Assembly (NCBI RefSeq): GCF_001277995.1
Contig: NZ_CP009220.1
Coordinates: forward strand, 248,001-312,000
DNA: 64,000 bases
Source: Corynebacterium deserti GIMN1.010
GTDB taxonomy: Bacteria > Actinomycetota > Actinomycetes > Mycobacteriales > Mycobacteriaceae
Direction: 5' to 3'
Part shown: piece after piece, positions 55,338 through 64,000 of the stretch
How the letters are laid out: each line of letters opens with the position of its first letter
How positions within the stretch are numbered: the first letter of the stretch is position 1
The notes under the pieces: model-generated
Told to the model about the DNA's origin: nothing
What the model saw: only the letters and a program-made list of their open reading frames with translations
Database searches by the model: none
Program-made: the position numbers and the translations under genes

Positions 55338-55793
55338 ATGAGTGAACTTAAAGATAAAATTCGTGCGGACCTGACGGCGTCGATGAAGGCTCGTGACAAG
55401 GACACGACGGGAACGTTGCGTATGTTGTTGTCGGCGTTGACGCAGGAAGAGACCACTGGAACGAAGCATGAGCTGGGTGATGATGAGGTCTTGAAGGTCA
55501 TCGCAAGGGAGATAAAGAAGCGTCGCGAGTCGGCTGAGGTGTACACGGAGAACGGTCGTCAGGAGCTTGCCGACGTCGAGCTCAAGGAGGCTTCTATCCT
55601 TGAGGCGTACCAGCCTAAGCAGCTTGACGACGATGAGCTGAATGCGCTTATCGACGAAGCTATCGCCGAGGTCGGTGGCGAAGCCGATATGAAGAAGATG
55701 GGTCAGATCATGAAGGCTGCGACTGCTAAAGCTGCTGGCCGTGCAGATGGAAAACGACTCTCCACTGCTGTGAAGAGCCGTTTGGCAAACTAG
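55338..55793 (+). CDS. yqeY: GatB/YqeY domain protein
   Basis: A 151-residue protein homologous to the C-terminal helical domain of the amidotransferase subunit GatB (LKDKIRADLTASMKARDKDTTGTLRMLLSAL, YQPKQLDDDELNALIDEAI, MKKMGQIMKAATAKAAGRADGKRLSTAVKSRL). It probably binds tRNA or an aminoacylation enzyme; function not established. Confidence 0.92.
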   Translation: MSELKDKIRADLTASMKARDKDTTGTLRMLLSALTQEETTGTKHELGDDEVLKVIAREIKKRRESAEVYTENGRQELADVELKEASILEAYQPKQLDDDELNALIDEAIAEVGGEADMKKMGQIMKAATAKAAGRADGKRLSTAVKSRLAN

Positions 55794-55801
55794 GAGAAGA
55801 A

Positions 55802-58192
55802 CTAGCGGAAGAACTGGCTGATGGCGTCGTTGATGGCGTCTTCAAGCGTTGGGTTCGACGCTGCTGGCGGGGACGCTCCTGCGTCTCCTCCGGTGTTGTT
55901 TTCTTCAGCTGGAGCAGGGGATGGGGCGGGGCTTGTTCCGTCTGAGATATTCAAGATCACAGTCGCGCCGTCGATAAGCACTGCGCCCTGAGGTGTTGCA
56001 CTGACTACGGTGCCGCGCGGACGACCGGACCCGGATTCGCTGCGCGTGGTGACGGTGTAGCCTTCTGCTTCTAGCATGCGTCGCGCGGAGGCTTCGCTTT
56101 GGCCGACCACGTTGTTGAGCAGGGCGCCCGCGGTGCCGAGGCGGTATTGGTTGCTGGTTTGCGGCAGGGTGCCTTGGGTGGCGGCGCTGACATTGGTGGC
56201 CATGTTGAACCAGGTTTGAGCTGGTTCGTTGCCGCCGAAGAGGTTGCCGTCGCTGCACTGGCGGACGGGGCCGCTGCACAGTGGGGTGGTGGAGGTGCCG
56301 TCGTTGTAGATGTATGGGACTGCGGCGAAGTTGCTGTTGAAGCCCATGAATGAGGACGACTGGTTGGATTCGGTGGTACCGGTCTTGGCAGCGGTGGGGG
56401 CGGACCAGCCGTACATGCGGGCGGCATTTGCTGCGGTGCCGTCGACGGTGTCCTGGCTCATGCCGACAGCCAGTGCGTTTGCGGTTTCGCGATCGATTGC
56501 GCGTTCGCATTCTGGGCGGTCGATGTAGACTTCGTTGCCATCGCGGTCGTGCACACTGATCACGGGGTTTGGTTCGCACCAGGTTCCACCGGAGGCGATG
56601 GTGGCTGCCACGTTAGACAGTTCGAGGGGGTTCACCGCTGTTGGTCCGAGGGTGTAAGAGCCCAAGTTGTGGTCCTTCATGTAGTCGGCGATAGAGGATT
56701 CGCCGTCGAAGGAGCCTTCGTCGGTGTAGCTGCGCAGGCCTAGTTTGACGGAGAGATCCACTACGGTGTCTACGCCGACTTGCTCGATCATCTCAATGAA
56801 GGCGGTGTTTGGGGATTTTGCCAGTGCGTCTTGCAGGGTCATGCGTGGTGCGTAGGTGCCTGCGTTTTCCACACAGTAGGTGTTGGCAGGGCAGTTGTCG
56901 GCGCCACCGGTTCCTAAGCCGCGGGCTTCATATCTGGCGGGCACGTCCAGCATGGTGTCGAGGCCAGCGCCAGCCTGAATGGCGGCGGCTGCGGTGAAGA
57001 TTTTGAAAATAGAACCTGCACCGTTGCCCACTCGCGAGGTTGCCTGCGGCAGCATGGTTTCGCCTGCTTCGAGGTCAAGGCCGTAATTACGGGACGAGGC
57101 GATGGCCAGGATGTTGCGGGAATCCTCGCCAGGCTGGACGACGTTGACTACTTCTGCCACACCTGGGGTGGAGGGATCAACGTGAGAGGACACCGCAGCA
57201 CGGGCGGCGTCTTGGACCTGAGGATCCAACGTCAGCTTGATGGTGTAGGAATCCTTCGCCAGCATTTCCTGGGTGATGCCCTGGTTGGCCAGGTATTCCA
57301 AGGCGTAATCGCAGAAGAATCCGCGGTCACCTGCGCCGATGCAACCGTTGGCTAGTCCTTGAGGGGATTCTAGAACTCCCAAAGGTTCTTGCTGGTAGGC
57401 GGTTGCTTCCTCAGGGCTAATTGCGCCTGCATCTGCCATTGCGCCCAGGACTGTATTACGTCGCTCAAACACCGCATCATGGTTGGTGTACGGGTTGAGG
57501 TAGGACGATGACTGCACAATGCCCGCAAGCATCGCAGACTGCGGAATGGTCAGCTCTGCGGCAGAGGTGCCAAAGTAGGTGCGGGCAGCGGCTTCAACAC
57601 CGTATGCACCGTTGCCAAACGGAACGATATTGAGATAGCGGGTGAGGATCTCATCCTTCGTCAATGTGGATTCCAGATCAGAGGCCATCTTCATTTCGCG
57701 GAGCTTTCGCGGAATGGATGTCTCCACCGCGGCTGCTTGCTCTGCTTCATCAGTTGCCTCCACCAAGAGGAGGAAGTTCTTCACATACTGCTGGTTAATC
57801 GTGGATGCGCCCTGTTCAACGCCACCCGCTAACAGGTTGGTCACGATCGCGCGACCAAAGCCCTGCAAATCCACACCATCATGCTCGTAGAATCGTCGGT
57901 CTTCAATGGAGACGATCGCATCTTTCATGGGCTGAGAAATCTGCTCGCCCGTGACCTCAAATCTGCGCTGTGCATAAATATAAGCAATTGGCTGATCCGT
58001 GGAGTCAGTAATCGTGGTGACACCTGGGCCGCGACCATCGGTGAGATCTGAAAGATTTGTTTGCATCGTCTCATTGGTACGAGCCACAGCGACGCCAGAA
58101 ATACCAGCTAAAGGCACTAATGCGAGAGCGCCGAGCATGCCTGCCGCGACTGTCGATGCAACGAGCTTTGTCAAAGAATTGGTGATGGACAC
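55802..58192 (-). CDS. class A penicillin-binding protein with PASTA domain
   Basis: A bifunctional peptidoglycan synthase of 796 residues: N-terminal membrane anchor, glycosyltransferase 51 domain (EDRRFYEHDGVDLQGFGRAI, ASTINQQYVKNF) at about 90-260, and a transpeptidase with SIFK (GAGSIFKIFTAAAA), SPN (AKSPNTAFIE) and KTG (AAKTGTTESNQSS) motifs. A PASTA domain near 695-760 (ASARRMLEAEGYTV) and a low-complexity Pro/Ala tail follow. It corresponds to the PBP1a-type protein at this locus in C. glutamicum. Convergent with yqeY. Confidence 0.95.
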   Translation of the reverse strand: MSITNSLTKLVASTVAAGMLGALALVPLAGISGVAVARTNETMQTNLSDLTDGRGPGVTTITDSTDQPIAYIYAQRRFEVTGEQISQPMKDAIVSIEDRRFYEHDGVDLQGFGRAIVTNLLAGGVEQGASTINQQYVKNFLLLVEATDEAEQAAAVETSIPRKLREMKMASDLESTLTKDEILTRYLNIVPFGNGAYGVEAAARTYFGTSAAELTIPQSAMLAGIVQSSSYLNPYTNHDAVFERRNTVLGAMADAGAISPEEATAYQQEPLGVLESPQGLANGCIGAGDRGFFCDYALEYLANQGITQEMLAKDSYTIKLTLDPQVQDAARAAVSSHVDPSTPGVAEVVNVVQPGEDSRNILAIASSRNYGLDLEAGETMLPQATSRVGNGAGSIFKIFTAAAAIQAGAGLDTMLDVPARYEARGLGTGGADNCPANTYCVENAGTYAPRMTLQDALAKSPNTAFIEMIEQVGVDTVVDLSVKLGLRSYTDEGSFDGESSIADYMKDHNLGSYTLGPTAVNPLELSNVAATIASGGTWCEPNPVISVHDRDGNEVYIDRPECERAIDRETANALAVGMSQDTVDGTAANAARMYGWSAPTAAKTGTTESNQSSSFMGFNSNFAAVPYIYNDGTSTTPLCSGPVRQCSDGNLFGGNEPAQTWFNMATNVSAATQGTLPQTSNQYRLGTAGALLNNVVGQSEASARRMLEAEGYTVTTRSESGSGRPRGTVVSATPQGAVLIDGATVILNISDGTSPAPSPAPAEENNTGGDAGASPPAASNPTLEDAINDAISQFFR

Positions 58193-58536
58193 CCCAACAG
58201 CCTAGCGAGAACCCCTTAATTCGTGAACCTGGAAGCGGGAATTGCTAGGGACTTTAAACATTAGCGAAGCTCCAGCCCGCCTCGATCTAGAAGAAAACTA
58301 GTGGCAAATCCGTAACCTGCACCTATTGACAAAAGTGCACATGAAATATCTATAAAGGTTAGGAGGGGATTAGTAGGGGTGCCCCCATTGGTGTGATGCA
58401 TTCGACAGCATTTTAGCTGTGTGACTAAACTAATCTGTGTATTAGATTTTGGCCGTGCAATGTAGGACTTGCAAAGCTTGCAATGAAGGCTAGCAAGGTC
58501 AGACACGCAGTGTTTGCGGACTTTAAGGAGATTGTC
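58193..58536. promoter_or_regulatory. divergent upstream region of the PBP and whcA
   Basis: 344 nt without a supported gene. TGTATTAGATTTTGG near 58437 offers a TANNNT-type -10 box for whcA, and TTTAAGGAGATTGTC before 58537 is its ribosome site. A tract of Gs and As near 58360-58390 has no obvious pairing. I see no clear terminator or operator. Confidence 0.4.
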
Positions 58537-58887
58537 ATGACGTCTGTTGTTTCAGAACAGCGCAACAACCCCTTTTTTAGGGACAGCAATCCGGCCTCGT
58601 CTTCTGAGAATGCGGATCGCGGTGAGTGGGTAACACAGGCAAAGTGCCGTAACGGGGATCCGGATGCACTTTTCGTTCGAGGTGCGGCGCAGCGCCGTGC
58701 AGCAGCGATTTGCCGTCATTGTCCCGTCGCAATGCAGTGTTGTGCAGATGCCCTTGATAATAAGGTTGAGTTCGGCGTGTGGGGCGGGCTGACGGAGCGT
58801 CAGCGTCGTGCGCTTCTCCGCAAGAATCCGCACATCACTAACTGGGCCGAGTACTTGGCTCAGGGCGGCGAGATCGCTGGCGTCTAA
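58537..58887 (+). CDS. whcA: WhiB-family iron-sulfur regulator WhcA
   Basis: A 116-residue WhiB-like protein from the ATG at 58537; AAGGAG upstream supports it. The four cluster-binding cysteines are Cys37, Cys59, Cys62 and Cys68 (AKCRNGD, CRHCPVAMQC), with an extra Cys69. The turn motif GVWGGLTERQRR and basic tail follow. In C. glutamicum WhcA dampens the oxidative stress response. The ORF extends upstream to 58483 but without family match. Confidence 0.92.
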   Translation: MTSVVSEQRNNPFFRDSNPASSSENADRGEWVTQAKCRNGDPDALFVRGAAQRRAAAICRHCPVAMQCCADALDNKVEFGVWGGLTERQRRALLRKNPHITNWAEYLAQGGEIAGV

Positions 58888-59054
58888 ACCGTAAACACTG
58901 CCGTTTATGCCCCGGTAACGCCTGCTTGTCGATGCACCCCGCTCGCTCACCCTCCCGCGCCATCACGGGCGCGCCCTGGTGGGTTGCACTTGCCAGTCCC
59001 ATCTTCCAGACGGTGCTGGTATTTTTCAATTCGATCCCCGGTAGGATGAACCCC

Positions 59055-59210
59055 ATGACTAAATGGGAATATGCAACCGTGCCACTGATCACGCACGCAA
59101 CTAAGCAAATTTTGGACAACTGGGGCGAGGACGGCTGGGAGCTTGTCACCGTTATACCTGGTATGAACCCTGAAAACCTTGTTGCTTACATGAAGCGCGA
59201 GGTGGCTTAA
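59055..59210 (+). CDS. DUF4177-type small protein
   Basis: A 51-residue protein, MTKWEYATVPLITHATKQIL and on, ending NLVAYMKREVA. WEY at the N-terminus and NWGEDGWELVTV in the middle are typical of the DUF4177 family, which has no known function. It ends 5 nt before ridA. The frame is open upstream to 58926 but that part has no family match. Confidence 0.8.
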   Translation: MTKWEYATVPLITHATKQILDNWGEDGWELVTVIPGMNPENLVAYMKREVA

Positions 59211-59215
59211 CCGTT

Positions 59216-59674
59216 ATGGCTACTACTTCTGAGCGCCTGGCTGAGCTGGGCATCACTCTCCCTACCGTTGCTGCTCCTGTCGCTGCATACGTGCCCGCTA
59301 TCCAGACTGGTAACCAGGTTTGGACTTCTGGCCAGCTTCCTTTCGTCAATGGTGAACTTCCTGCTACCGGCAAGGTTGGTGCTGAGGTTTCCGCAGAGGA
59401 CGCGGCTGATTACGCACGCACCGCTGCACTGAATGCTCTTGCTGCAATCGATGCGTTGGTGGGTATTGATAACGTCAAGCGTGTCCTGAAGATCGTTGGT
59501 TTTGTTGCATCTGCTGATGATTTTGGCGGCCAGCCTGCTGTTATCAACGGTGCCTCCAATTTGATGGGCGAGGTTTTCGGCGAAGCTGGCGCACATGCGC
59601 GCTCTGCCGTGGGAGTGGCGGAGTTGCCGCTCAACGCACCCGTCGAGGTTGAGGTAATCGTCGAAGTAGTTTAA
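59216..59674 (+). CDS. RidA-family enamine/imine deaminase-like protein
   Basis: A 152-residue RidA/YjgF-like protein (LAELGITLPTVAAPVAAYVPAIQTGNQVWTSGQLPFVNGELP). It belongs to the longer subgroup common in actinobacteria; the canonical arginine near the C-terminus of RidA (in A-RSAVGVAELP here) is present. The family hydrolyses reactive enamines from PLP enzymes, though this subgroup is not well characterised. Confidence 0.88.
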   Translation: MATTSERLAELGITLPTVAAPVAAYVPAIQTGNQVWTSGQLPFVNGELPATGKVGAEVSAEDAADYARTAALNALAAIDALVGIDNVKRVLKIVGFVASADDFGGQPAVINGASNLMGEVFGEAGAHARSAVGVAELPLNAPVEVEVIVEVV

Positions 59675-59695
59675 AAATTTTGCTTATCGACGCCC

Positions 59696-59729
59696 AGAGC
59701 CGGCCACACTTTCGTGTGGCCGGCTCTTT
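59696..59729 (+). terminator. terminator after ridA-type gene
   Basis: AGAGCCGGCCACAC pairs with GTGTGGCCGGCTCT and TTTAA follows. A copy of the GCGTCGANAAGC motif lies directly before it (59682-59693). Confidence 0.88.
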
Positions 59730-59838
59730 AACTATGTGGACTTAGTGTCCGATTTAGTGCTTACCGTTGGCCGGGCTGTCACCGGTACCAGCGCATTCAT
59801 CTAACAACCGCATTTACACATATATAAGGAGTAATTCC

Positions 59839-60312
59839 ATGACTACTGCAACCACCGCAAACACCGTTGTTTCTTTCGAAGACGCCCCTCAGCTTTCCGG
59901 CAAAGACCTTGGCCACACCGAGTGGAGGACCATCACCTAAGAGATGGTCAACACTTTTGCTGACGCCACTGATGATCAGCCATGGATCCACACCGACCCA
60001 GAGCGCGCCAAGGAGGGCCCATTCGGTGCGCCGATTGCACACGGATTCCTCACCTTGTCCATGCTTATTCCTTTTTGGGGAGAGCTTCTCGACGTCACCG
60101 GCGTGACCACCAAGGTCAACTACGGCCTCGACAAGGTCCGTTTCACCTCCCCAGTTAAGGTCGGCTCCCGCATCCGCATGAGTGCTGTGGTCAAGGAAAT
60201 CTCCGAGGTTAAGGGCAATGGCCTGCACCTAGTTGCAGATGGCACCGTCGAAATCGAAGGTCAGGAGCGCCCAGCGGTCGTGGCAACCTTCCGCACCCGC
60301 TTCTACGCATAA
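59839..60312 (+). pseudogene. MaoC-like hydratase gene interrupted by an in-frame TAA
   Basis: From the ATG at 59839, 8 nt after AAGGAG, the frame reads MTTATTANTVVSFEDAPQLS and so on to EWRTIT, then TAA at 59938-59940 (codon 34), then continues in frame as EMVNTFADATDDQPWIHTD to a stop at 60312. MaoC dehydratases have a residue such as Gln at that position, so a CAA-to-TAA change is likely. The hot-dog catalytic Asp/His (DATDDQPWIHTD) and the distal FTSPVKVGSRIR motif are intact. An ATG at 59944 could restart translation of the last 122 residues. Confidence 0.85.
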
Positions 60313-60480
60313 TGGCAGCATAATTCCCACTTCATCCCCGTTCTTCGCGCGTTGTCCTTCCACGCGAAGAACGGGGATTTTTGGTGTTTGGGCACTAAAG
60401 CACGACTGCACGTAACCGTGTGTACAGCTAATTTTCTCTCCGGTTCTACGAAACGGGATATAGCGACTAAGCTTGAGCAC

Positions 60481-61311
60481 ATGGAGCATCCTGCTTACAG
60501 CCAATTGCGGCCGGTTACCCCGTCCGCATCTGTTGTTTTGTGCCCTAATCCCGGCTACAGCTCGCTGGAAGGCACCAATTCTTGGGTTATCCGGGCACCA
60601 GAAGACCCCCGGAGCATCGTCATCGATCCAGGTCCGGAAGATGAAGGCCACCTCAATGTCTTGCACTCCAAGGCAGATGAAGTCGGACTGGTCCTTCTGA
60701 CTCACCGCCACTACGATCACGCTGATGGAGCAAACCGCTTCCGCCAGCTGACCGGCGCACCAATTCGTGCGTTGGATCCCACCTACTGCTCTGGGGCAGC
60801 GGAGATCAAAGACGGCGAGATCATCACCATTGACGGTGTTACCCCACAGATCGAGGTCGTGGCAACACCTGGTCACACCCGTGACTCTGTGTCTTACTTC
60901 ATTTGGAGTGGCGTCCCTCATGAGTCCACTCTTGAAGGCATCGTGTCTGGTGACACCATCGCTGGCCGCCACACCACGATGATCTCTGAGACCGATGGTG
61001 ACCTTGGTGAATACCTGAAGTCGCTGGCTATTTTGGAAGAGCGTGGCAAGAACATTACTTTGCTTCCAGGGCATGGCCCGGAAGGCGACGACGTTTCTGC
61101 GTTTGCCCGCAAGTACATTGAGCGTCGTGAGCTTCGCCTGAATCAGATTCGTGAAGTCTGGGAAACCCATGGTCGCGATGTGTCCATGAAGGAGCTGATT
61201 GACGCCATTTATGACGATGTTGATCCTGTTCTACGTGGCGCTGCGGAGCAGTCCACCCACGTAGCTATCCGCTACCTGCAGGCTCAAGAAGCAGCTGCAA
61301 CCAACAACTAA
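60481..61311 (+). CDS. metallo-beta-lactamase-fold hydrolase
   Basis: 276 residues from the ATG at 60481 (MEHPAYSQLRPVTPSA). Metal motif is TVLLTHRHYDHADG-type (LLTHRHYDHADGANRF), with downstream His in ATPGHTRDS, Asp in VSGDTIAG and His in LLPGHGPEGDD. It resembles LACTB2-like or RNase-Z-fold proteins. It is adjacent to glxR, as its homologue in mycobacteria is to crp. Function unknown. Confidence 0.88.
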   Translation: MEHPAYSQLRPVTPSASVVLCPNPGYSSLEGTNSWVIRAPEDPRSIVIDPGPEDEGHLNVLHSKADEVGLVLLTHRHYDHADGANRFRQLTGAPIRALDPTYCSGAAEIKDGEIITIDGVTPQIEVVATPGHTRDSVSYFIWSGVPHESTLEGIVSGDTIAGRHTTMISETDGDLGEYLKSLAILEERGKNITLLPGHGPEGDDVSAFARKYIERRELRLNQIREVWETHGRDVSMKELIDAIYDDVDPVLRGAAEQSTHVAIRYLQAQEAAATNN

Positions 61312-61326
61312 ACACCTACCACCAAT

Positions 61327-61364
61327 AAAAAGCCTGGCCAGTCGATTGACTGGCCAGGCTTTTT
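61327..61364. terminator. bidirectional terminator between MBL gene and glxR
   Basis: AAAAAGCCTGGCCAGTC and its complement GACTGGCCAGGCTTTTT make a 17-bp stem with a 4-nt loop, serving convergent genes. Confidence 0.9.
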
Positions 61365-61389
61365 ACATTGCCTTAAAAGGTGACAGCTC

Positions 61390-62073
61390 TTAGCGAGCGC
61401 GACGTGCGAGGTGCTCGGTGTCTACGATGAGGACGGACTTGCCTTCAAGGCGAATCCAACCGCGGTGAGCGAAAGTAGCCAGAGCCTTGTTCACGGTCTC
61501 ACGGGAAGCGCCGACCAGCTGGGCGATTTCTTCCTGAGTCAGATCGTGGTTCACGCGCAGAGCGCCAGCTTCTTGGGTGCCAAATCGGTTGGCAAGCTGC
61601 AGGAGGGTCTTTGCCACACGGCCGGGGACGTCGGTGAAGATGAGGTCTGCAAGAGAAGCGTTGGTGCGACGAAGACGGCGAGCCAGAACGCGCAGCAGCT
61701 GCTCAGCGATTGCTGGGTGGTCTGCAACCCAGTTCTTCAGCATCTCGGAGTTCATGGTTGCTGCGTGCACTTCGGTGACGCAAACTGCGGACGAAGTACG
61801 AGGACCTGGATCGAAGATGGACAACTCACCGAACATATCGGATGGGCCCATGATGGTCAGGAGGTTCTCACGGCCGTCGGGAGCGTGACGAGCAAGCTTC
61901 ACCTTGCCGGAGGTAATAATATAAAGGCGGTCACCCGGCTCGCCTTCATCGAAGATGGTGGCGCCACGCGGAAAACGCACGGTTTCCATATCTTGGATGA
62001 GGTTATTTACTGCCGTTGGGTCAACACCTTGAAAAATTCCGGCGCGCGACAGGATTTCCTGAACACCTTCCAC
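61390..62073 (-). CDS. glxR: cAMP-dependent global regulator GlxR
   Basis: CRP/FNR-type regulator of carbon metabolism, the C. glutamicum Crp counterpart. 227 residues from GTG at 62073, 7 nt after GAAGGAG. The cyclic-nucleotide fold has [19 protein letters not shown], the cAMP contact region; the C-terminal winged helix is [30 protein letters not shown]. No strict TGTGA-N6-TCACA site is visible in the 240 nt upstream. Confidence 0.96.
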   Translation of the reverse strand: MEGVQEILSRAGIFQGVDPTAVNNLIQDMETVRFPRGATIFDEGEPGDRLYIITSGKVKLARHAPDGRENLLTIMGPSDMFGELSIFDPGPRTSSAVCVTEVHAATMNSEMLKNWVADHPAIAEQLLRVLARRLRRTNASLADLIFTDVPGRVAKTLLQLANRFGTQEAGALRVNHDLTQEEIAQLVGASRETVNKALATFAHRGWIRLEGKSVLIVDTEHLARRAR

Positions 62074-62315
62074 TGCTTTACTCCTTCGTCTGCACACATT
62101 TTGTTTGAGTCCGGATGAGTGGCAACACTCAAGAGTGTTTTAAACAGATAGAATCCGGATGACACCTAACGGGAGGCGTCTATTAATGTGCCAAAGACCA
62201 CTCTACTATGTAATTGGTCACCACTTTAGTTCATTTGGCTAAAATGTCACAGTTTGGCAACTGGTATTTTGATATTCACAGACAGATCGCAGTCCGCATT
62301 AAAGTTAAGTAAAAA

Positions 62316-62510
62316 TTAAGCTGCGTTTGCTTCCTGTTGCGCAATCTCATCTGAACCATCTGCACTGTCAGCGTCCTTTGCTAACTTTACCTCAGGAGAT
62401 GGGGTCATGTTGGTGTGCAGTAAGGATGATTCGATGCGCTCCATTGCGAATGCAAACAGCATTAACAACAGCGGGATAATCACCACAAGCAAACCAGTCA
62501 TGAATGTCAT
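62316..62510 (-). CDS. small single-pass membrane protein
   Basis: A 64-residue protein with one N-terminal membrane segment (MTGLLVVIIPLLLMLFAFAMERIE) and a hydrophilic acidic tail. A short membrane protein at the same place, between crp and nth, is also present in mycobacteria, so this is likely a real conserved gene. Role unknown. Confidence 0.7.
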   Translation of the reverse strand: MTFMTGLLVVIIPLLLMLFAFAMERIESSLLHTNMTPSPEVKLAKDADSADGSDEIAQQEANAA

Positions 62511-62546
62511 TCTAGTGATGGATCCTTTTCACGCTAACTTAAGGGT

Positions 62547-63329
62547 ATGGCATCGTTAACTCCGCAGAAGCGTCCACAGGTGGGCCGGCATATTGCGTCG
62601 ACAAGCAAAGAAACCGCAATTGGTCGCAAACGCCGAGCTCGGCGGATCAACCGCACGCTCGCGGTCGCGTATCCGCAGGCGGATTGTGAGTTGGATTTTA
62701 CTAATCCGCTGGAGCTAACTGTTGCTACTATCTTGTCGGCGCAGTGCACGGATGTGCGGGTGAATCAGGTGACGCCGGCGCTTTTTCGGCGTTATCCCAC
62801 GGCCGCTGATTACGCGAATGCTGATCGCAGCGAGCTCGAAGAGCTCATTAGGCCAACCGGGTTCTACCGCAACAAGGCGAGCTCGCTGATTGGGCTTGGT
62901 CAGGCACTTGTCACGCTTTACGACGGTGAGGTCCCCGGTTCCCTGGCGCAGCTGGTTGAGCTGCCGGGAGTCGGGCGTAAAACCGCGAATGTGGTGCTGG
63001 GTAATGCGTTTGGCGTGCCTGGAATCACGGTAGATACGCACTTCGGTCGGCTTGTGCGCAGGATGAAGCTGACGGATGAGGAGGACCCCGTCAAGGTGGA
63101 AATGGTGATGAATGAACTCATCGAAAAGCCTGAGTGGACGATGTTTTCACACAGGTTGATCTTCCATGGACGTAGGATATGTCATAGTCGACGCGCCGCC
63201 TGTGGAGCTTGCATGCTGGCAGCCGATTGTCCGTCCTTTGGTTTGGAAGGGCCGGCGGATCCATTCGAGGCGCAAAAACTCATTAAAAGTGATGATAGGG
63301 AGCACCTGCTGAAAATGGCAGGAATGTAA
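62547..63329 (+). CDS. nth: endonuclease III
   Basis: DNA glycosylase/AP lyase for oxidised pyrimidines, 260 residues. The helix-hairpin-helix is [15 protein letters not shown] with catalytic Lys145; the second catalytic Asp163 is in [13 protein letters not shown]. The [4Fe-4S] cysteines are Cys212, Cys219, Cys222 and Cys228 (C-X6-C-X2-C-X5-C). A 35-residue basic N-terminal extension is longer than in E. coli. It is divergent from the small membrane protein gene. Confidence 0.96.
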   Translation: MASLTPQKRPQVGRHIASTSKETAIGRKRRARRINRTLAVAYPQADCELDFTNPLELTVATILSAQCTDVRVNQVTPALFRRYPTAADYANADRSELEELIRPTGFYRNKASSLIGLGQALVTLYDGEVPGSLAQLVELPGVGRKTANVVLGNAFGVPGITVDTHFGRLVRRMKLTDEEDPVKVEMVMNELIEKPEWTMFSHRLIFHGRRICHSRRAACGACMLAADCPSFGLEGPADPFEAQKLIKSDDREHLLKMAGM

Positions 63330-63336
63330 AACACAA

Positions 63337-63906
63337 ATGACAAGCAGTGCAAAGTGGTCCATCGTAGGAGTCGTTGTCATCCTGGCGGTGCTGGTAGCTA
63401 TTGTCCCGCAGATGCTCGCCGGGCAAGGTCAGAGCGAGAGCCAGGGGGTGGAAGACGGGTTTGGGGAGGCGTCGACAAGCATTATTGCCCAGCGGCCTGA
63501 CTGCGTTGCCCAAGGTGCTGCCGGTGTGGAGCTGCCGTGTATGGGTGGCGCGAACGGTTCCGGTAATGACCAGGCGACCGTGGTGAACCTCTGGGCGTGG
63601 TGGTGTGAGCCGTGCCGCGCTGAGCTGCCGGTGTTTGACCAGTTTGCCCAGGCGCACCCTGAGCTCAACGTGATTGGTGTGCATGCTGATCAAAATGAGG
63701 CCAATGGTGCTGCTTTGCTTGATGATCTCGGCGTGAACTTGGCTAGCTACCAAGATGATTCCAACCTCTTTGCTGGCACGCTCGGTCTGCCGTCAGTGGT
63801 GCCGATTACGGTCATCGTCAACCCTCAAGGGGCCGTTGTGGGCACCTACCCAACGCCATTTGAGTCCGTTGAGCAGCTGGAACAAGCTGTGTCAGAGGTG
63901 TTATAG
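63337..63906 (+). CDS. membrane-anchored TlpA-type thioredoxin
   Basis: A 189-residue protein with an N-terminal membrane anchor (WSIVGVVVILAVLVAIVPQ) and an extracytoplasmic thioredoxin domain; the redox centre is WAWWCEPCRAELP (Cys90, Cys93), and cis-Pro is in SVVPITVIV. Two more cysteines (56 and 68) lie before the domain. It follows nth by 7 nt and precedes a NUDIX gene without a gap, as in the mycobacterial nth operon. It may supply electrons for outer disulfide exchange. Confidence 0.9.
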   Translation: MTSSAKWSIVGVVVILAVLVAIVPQMLAGQGQSESQGVEDGFGEASTSIIAQRPDCVAQGAAGVELPCMGGANGSGNDQATVVNLWAWWCEPCRAELPVFDQFAQAHPELNVIGVHADQNEANGAALLDDLGVNLASYQDDSNLFAGTLGLPSVVPITVIVNPQGAVVGTYPTPFESVEQLEQAVSEVL

Positions 63907-64000
63907 ATGCAAGAATTTCCTAATTTGTCTCATGATTTCCCGGGGCAGAATATTGAGTTGGCACCCGCTAAGGCGCCGGTGTGGATGCATCGGTTGATTG
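63907..64000 (+). CDS. start of the next operon gene, probably a NUDIX hydrolase (partial)
   Basis: The ATG at 63907 directly follows the thioredoxin stop and the frame stays open to the window edge (MQEFPNLSHDFPGQNIELAP and on). No NUDIX box is in the visible 31 residues; the call rests on the conserved order nth, thioredoxin, NUDIX hydrolase in related actinobacteria. Confidence 0.55.
   Translation, partial: MQEFPNLSHDFPGQNIELAPAKAPVWMHRLI

Noticed and set aside
62098..62315. GlxR autoregulatory site (TGTGA-N6-TCACA) upstream of glxR
   Set aside because: Only poor half-site matches (such as TGTCA and TCACC) are visible; I could not support a site by eye.

Overview
The window is about 64 kb of an actinobacterial chromosome from the Corynebacterium glutamicum group. 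Gene order and protein sequences match what I remember of the C. glutamicum stretch from the molybdenum cofactor genes through leuA, lysC-asd, katA, lrp-brnFE, ars, mrp and glxR to nth. LysC and LeuA differ at scattered residues from the type-strain proteins as I recall them, so this is probably a related strain or sister species. That is memory, not a comparison. Six tRNAs and the SRP RNA are present. There is no prophage, CRISPR array or large foreign island.

Layout. 1-5.4 kb: molybdenum cofactor and molybdate uptake (mog, moaC, moeA, modB, modA, moaD, modC). 5.4-12.3 kb: an aromatic/histidinol-phosphate-type aminotransferase, tRNAs, the dicarboxylate carrier dccT between two identical tRNA-Arg genes, tyrA, tadA and its partner, and a CsbD protein. 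12.4-18.8 kb: an MMPL exporter, then tgt, a YhhQ-type carrier and gluQ, which together look like a salvage route for queuosine-type tRNA modification, and a secreted dioxygenase-like lipoprotein. 19.2-20.7 kb: a complete IS256-family (IS1249-like) element with 28-bp ends and an 8-bp target duplication. 20.7-26.6 kb: tRNA-Ser, SRP RNA, aspT, dnaX, ybaB and recR. 27-36 kb: gatD-murT (peptidoglycan amidation), a degenerate exonuclease, leuA behind a leucine-rich leader peptide, an EamA-type carrier, lysC-asd and sigC. 36.8-42.9 kb: katA, lrp/brnFE flanked by two paralogous small secreted proteins, and an arsR-acr3-arsC arsenic module. 42.9-53.8 kb: a six-gene Mrp cation/proton antiporter with fused MrpA-MrpB, a YhgE/Pip-like protein, a two-component system with a small acidic secreted protein upstream, and a DedA protein. 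54-64 kb: a phosphoesterase, yqeY, a class A penicillin-binding protein, whcA, ridA, a MaoC gene broken by a stop codon, and the MBL-glxR-nth-thioredoxin-NUDIX block, whose order resembles the mycobacterial crp region.

The least explained signals are: (1) a 12-mer, GCGTCGANAAGC, with 18 exact copies on both strands, in several reading frames and in one intergenic gap; (2) a family of 80-100-bp imperfectly palindromic intergenic repeats in four clusters, including a 96-bp exact-period tandem array; (3) enzymes that have lost hallmark residues: Tgt without its zinc cysteines, a DnaQ-like protein without its catalytic acids, and MurT without most of its zinc-ribbon cysteines; (4) a leuA attenuator with four consecutive leucine codons.
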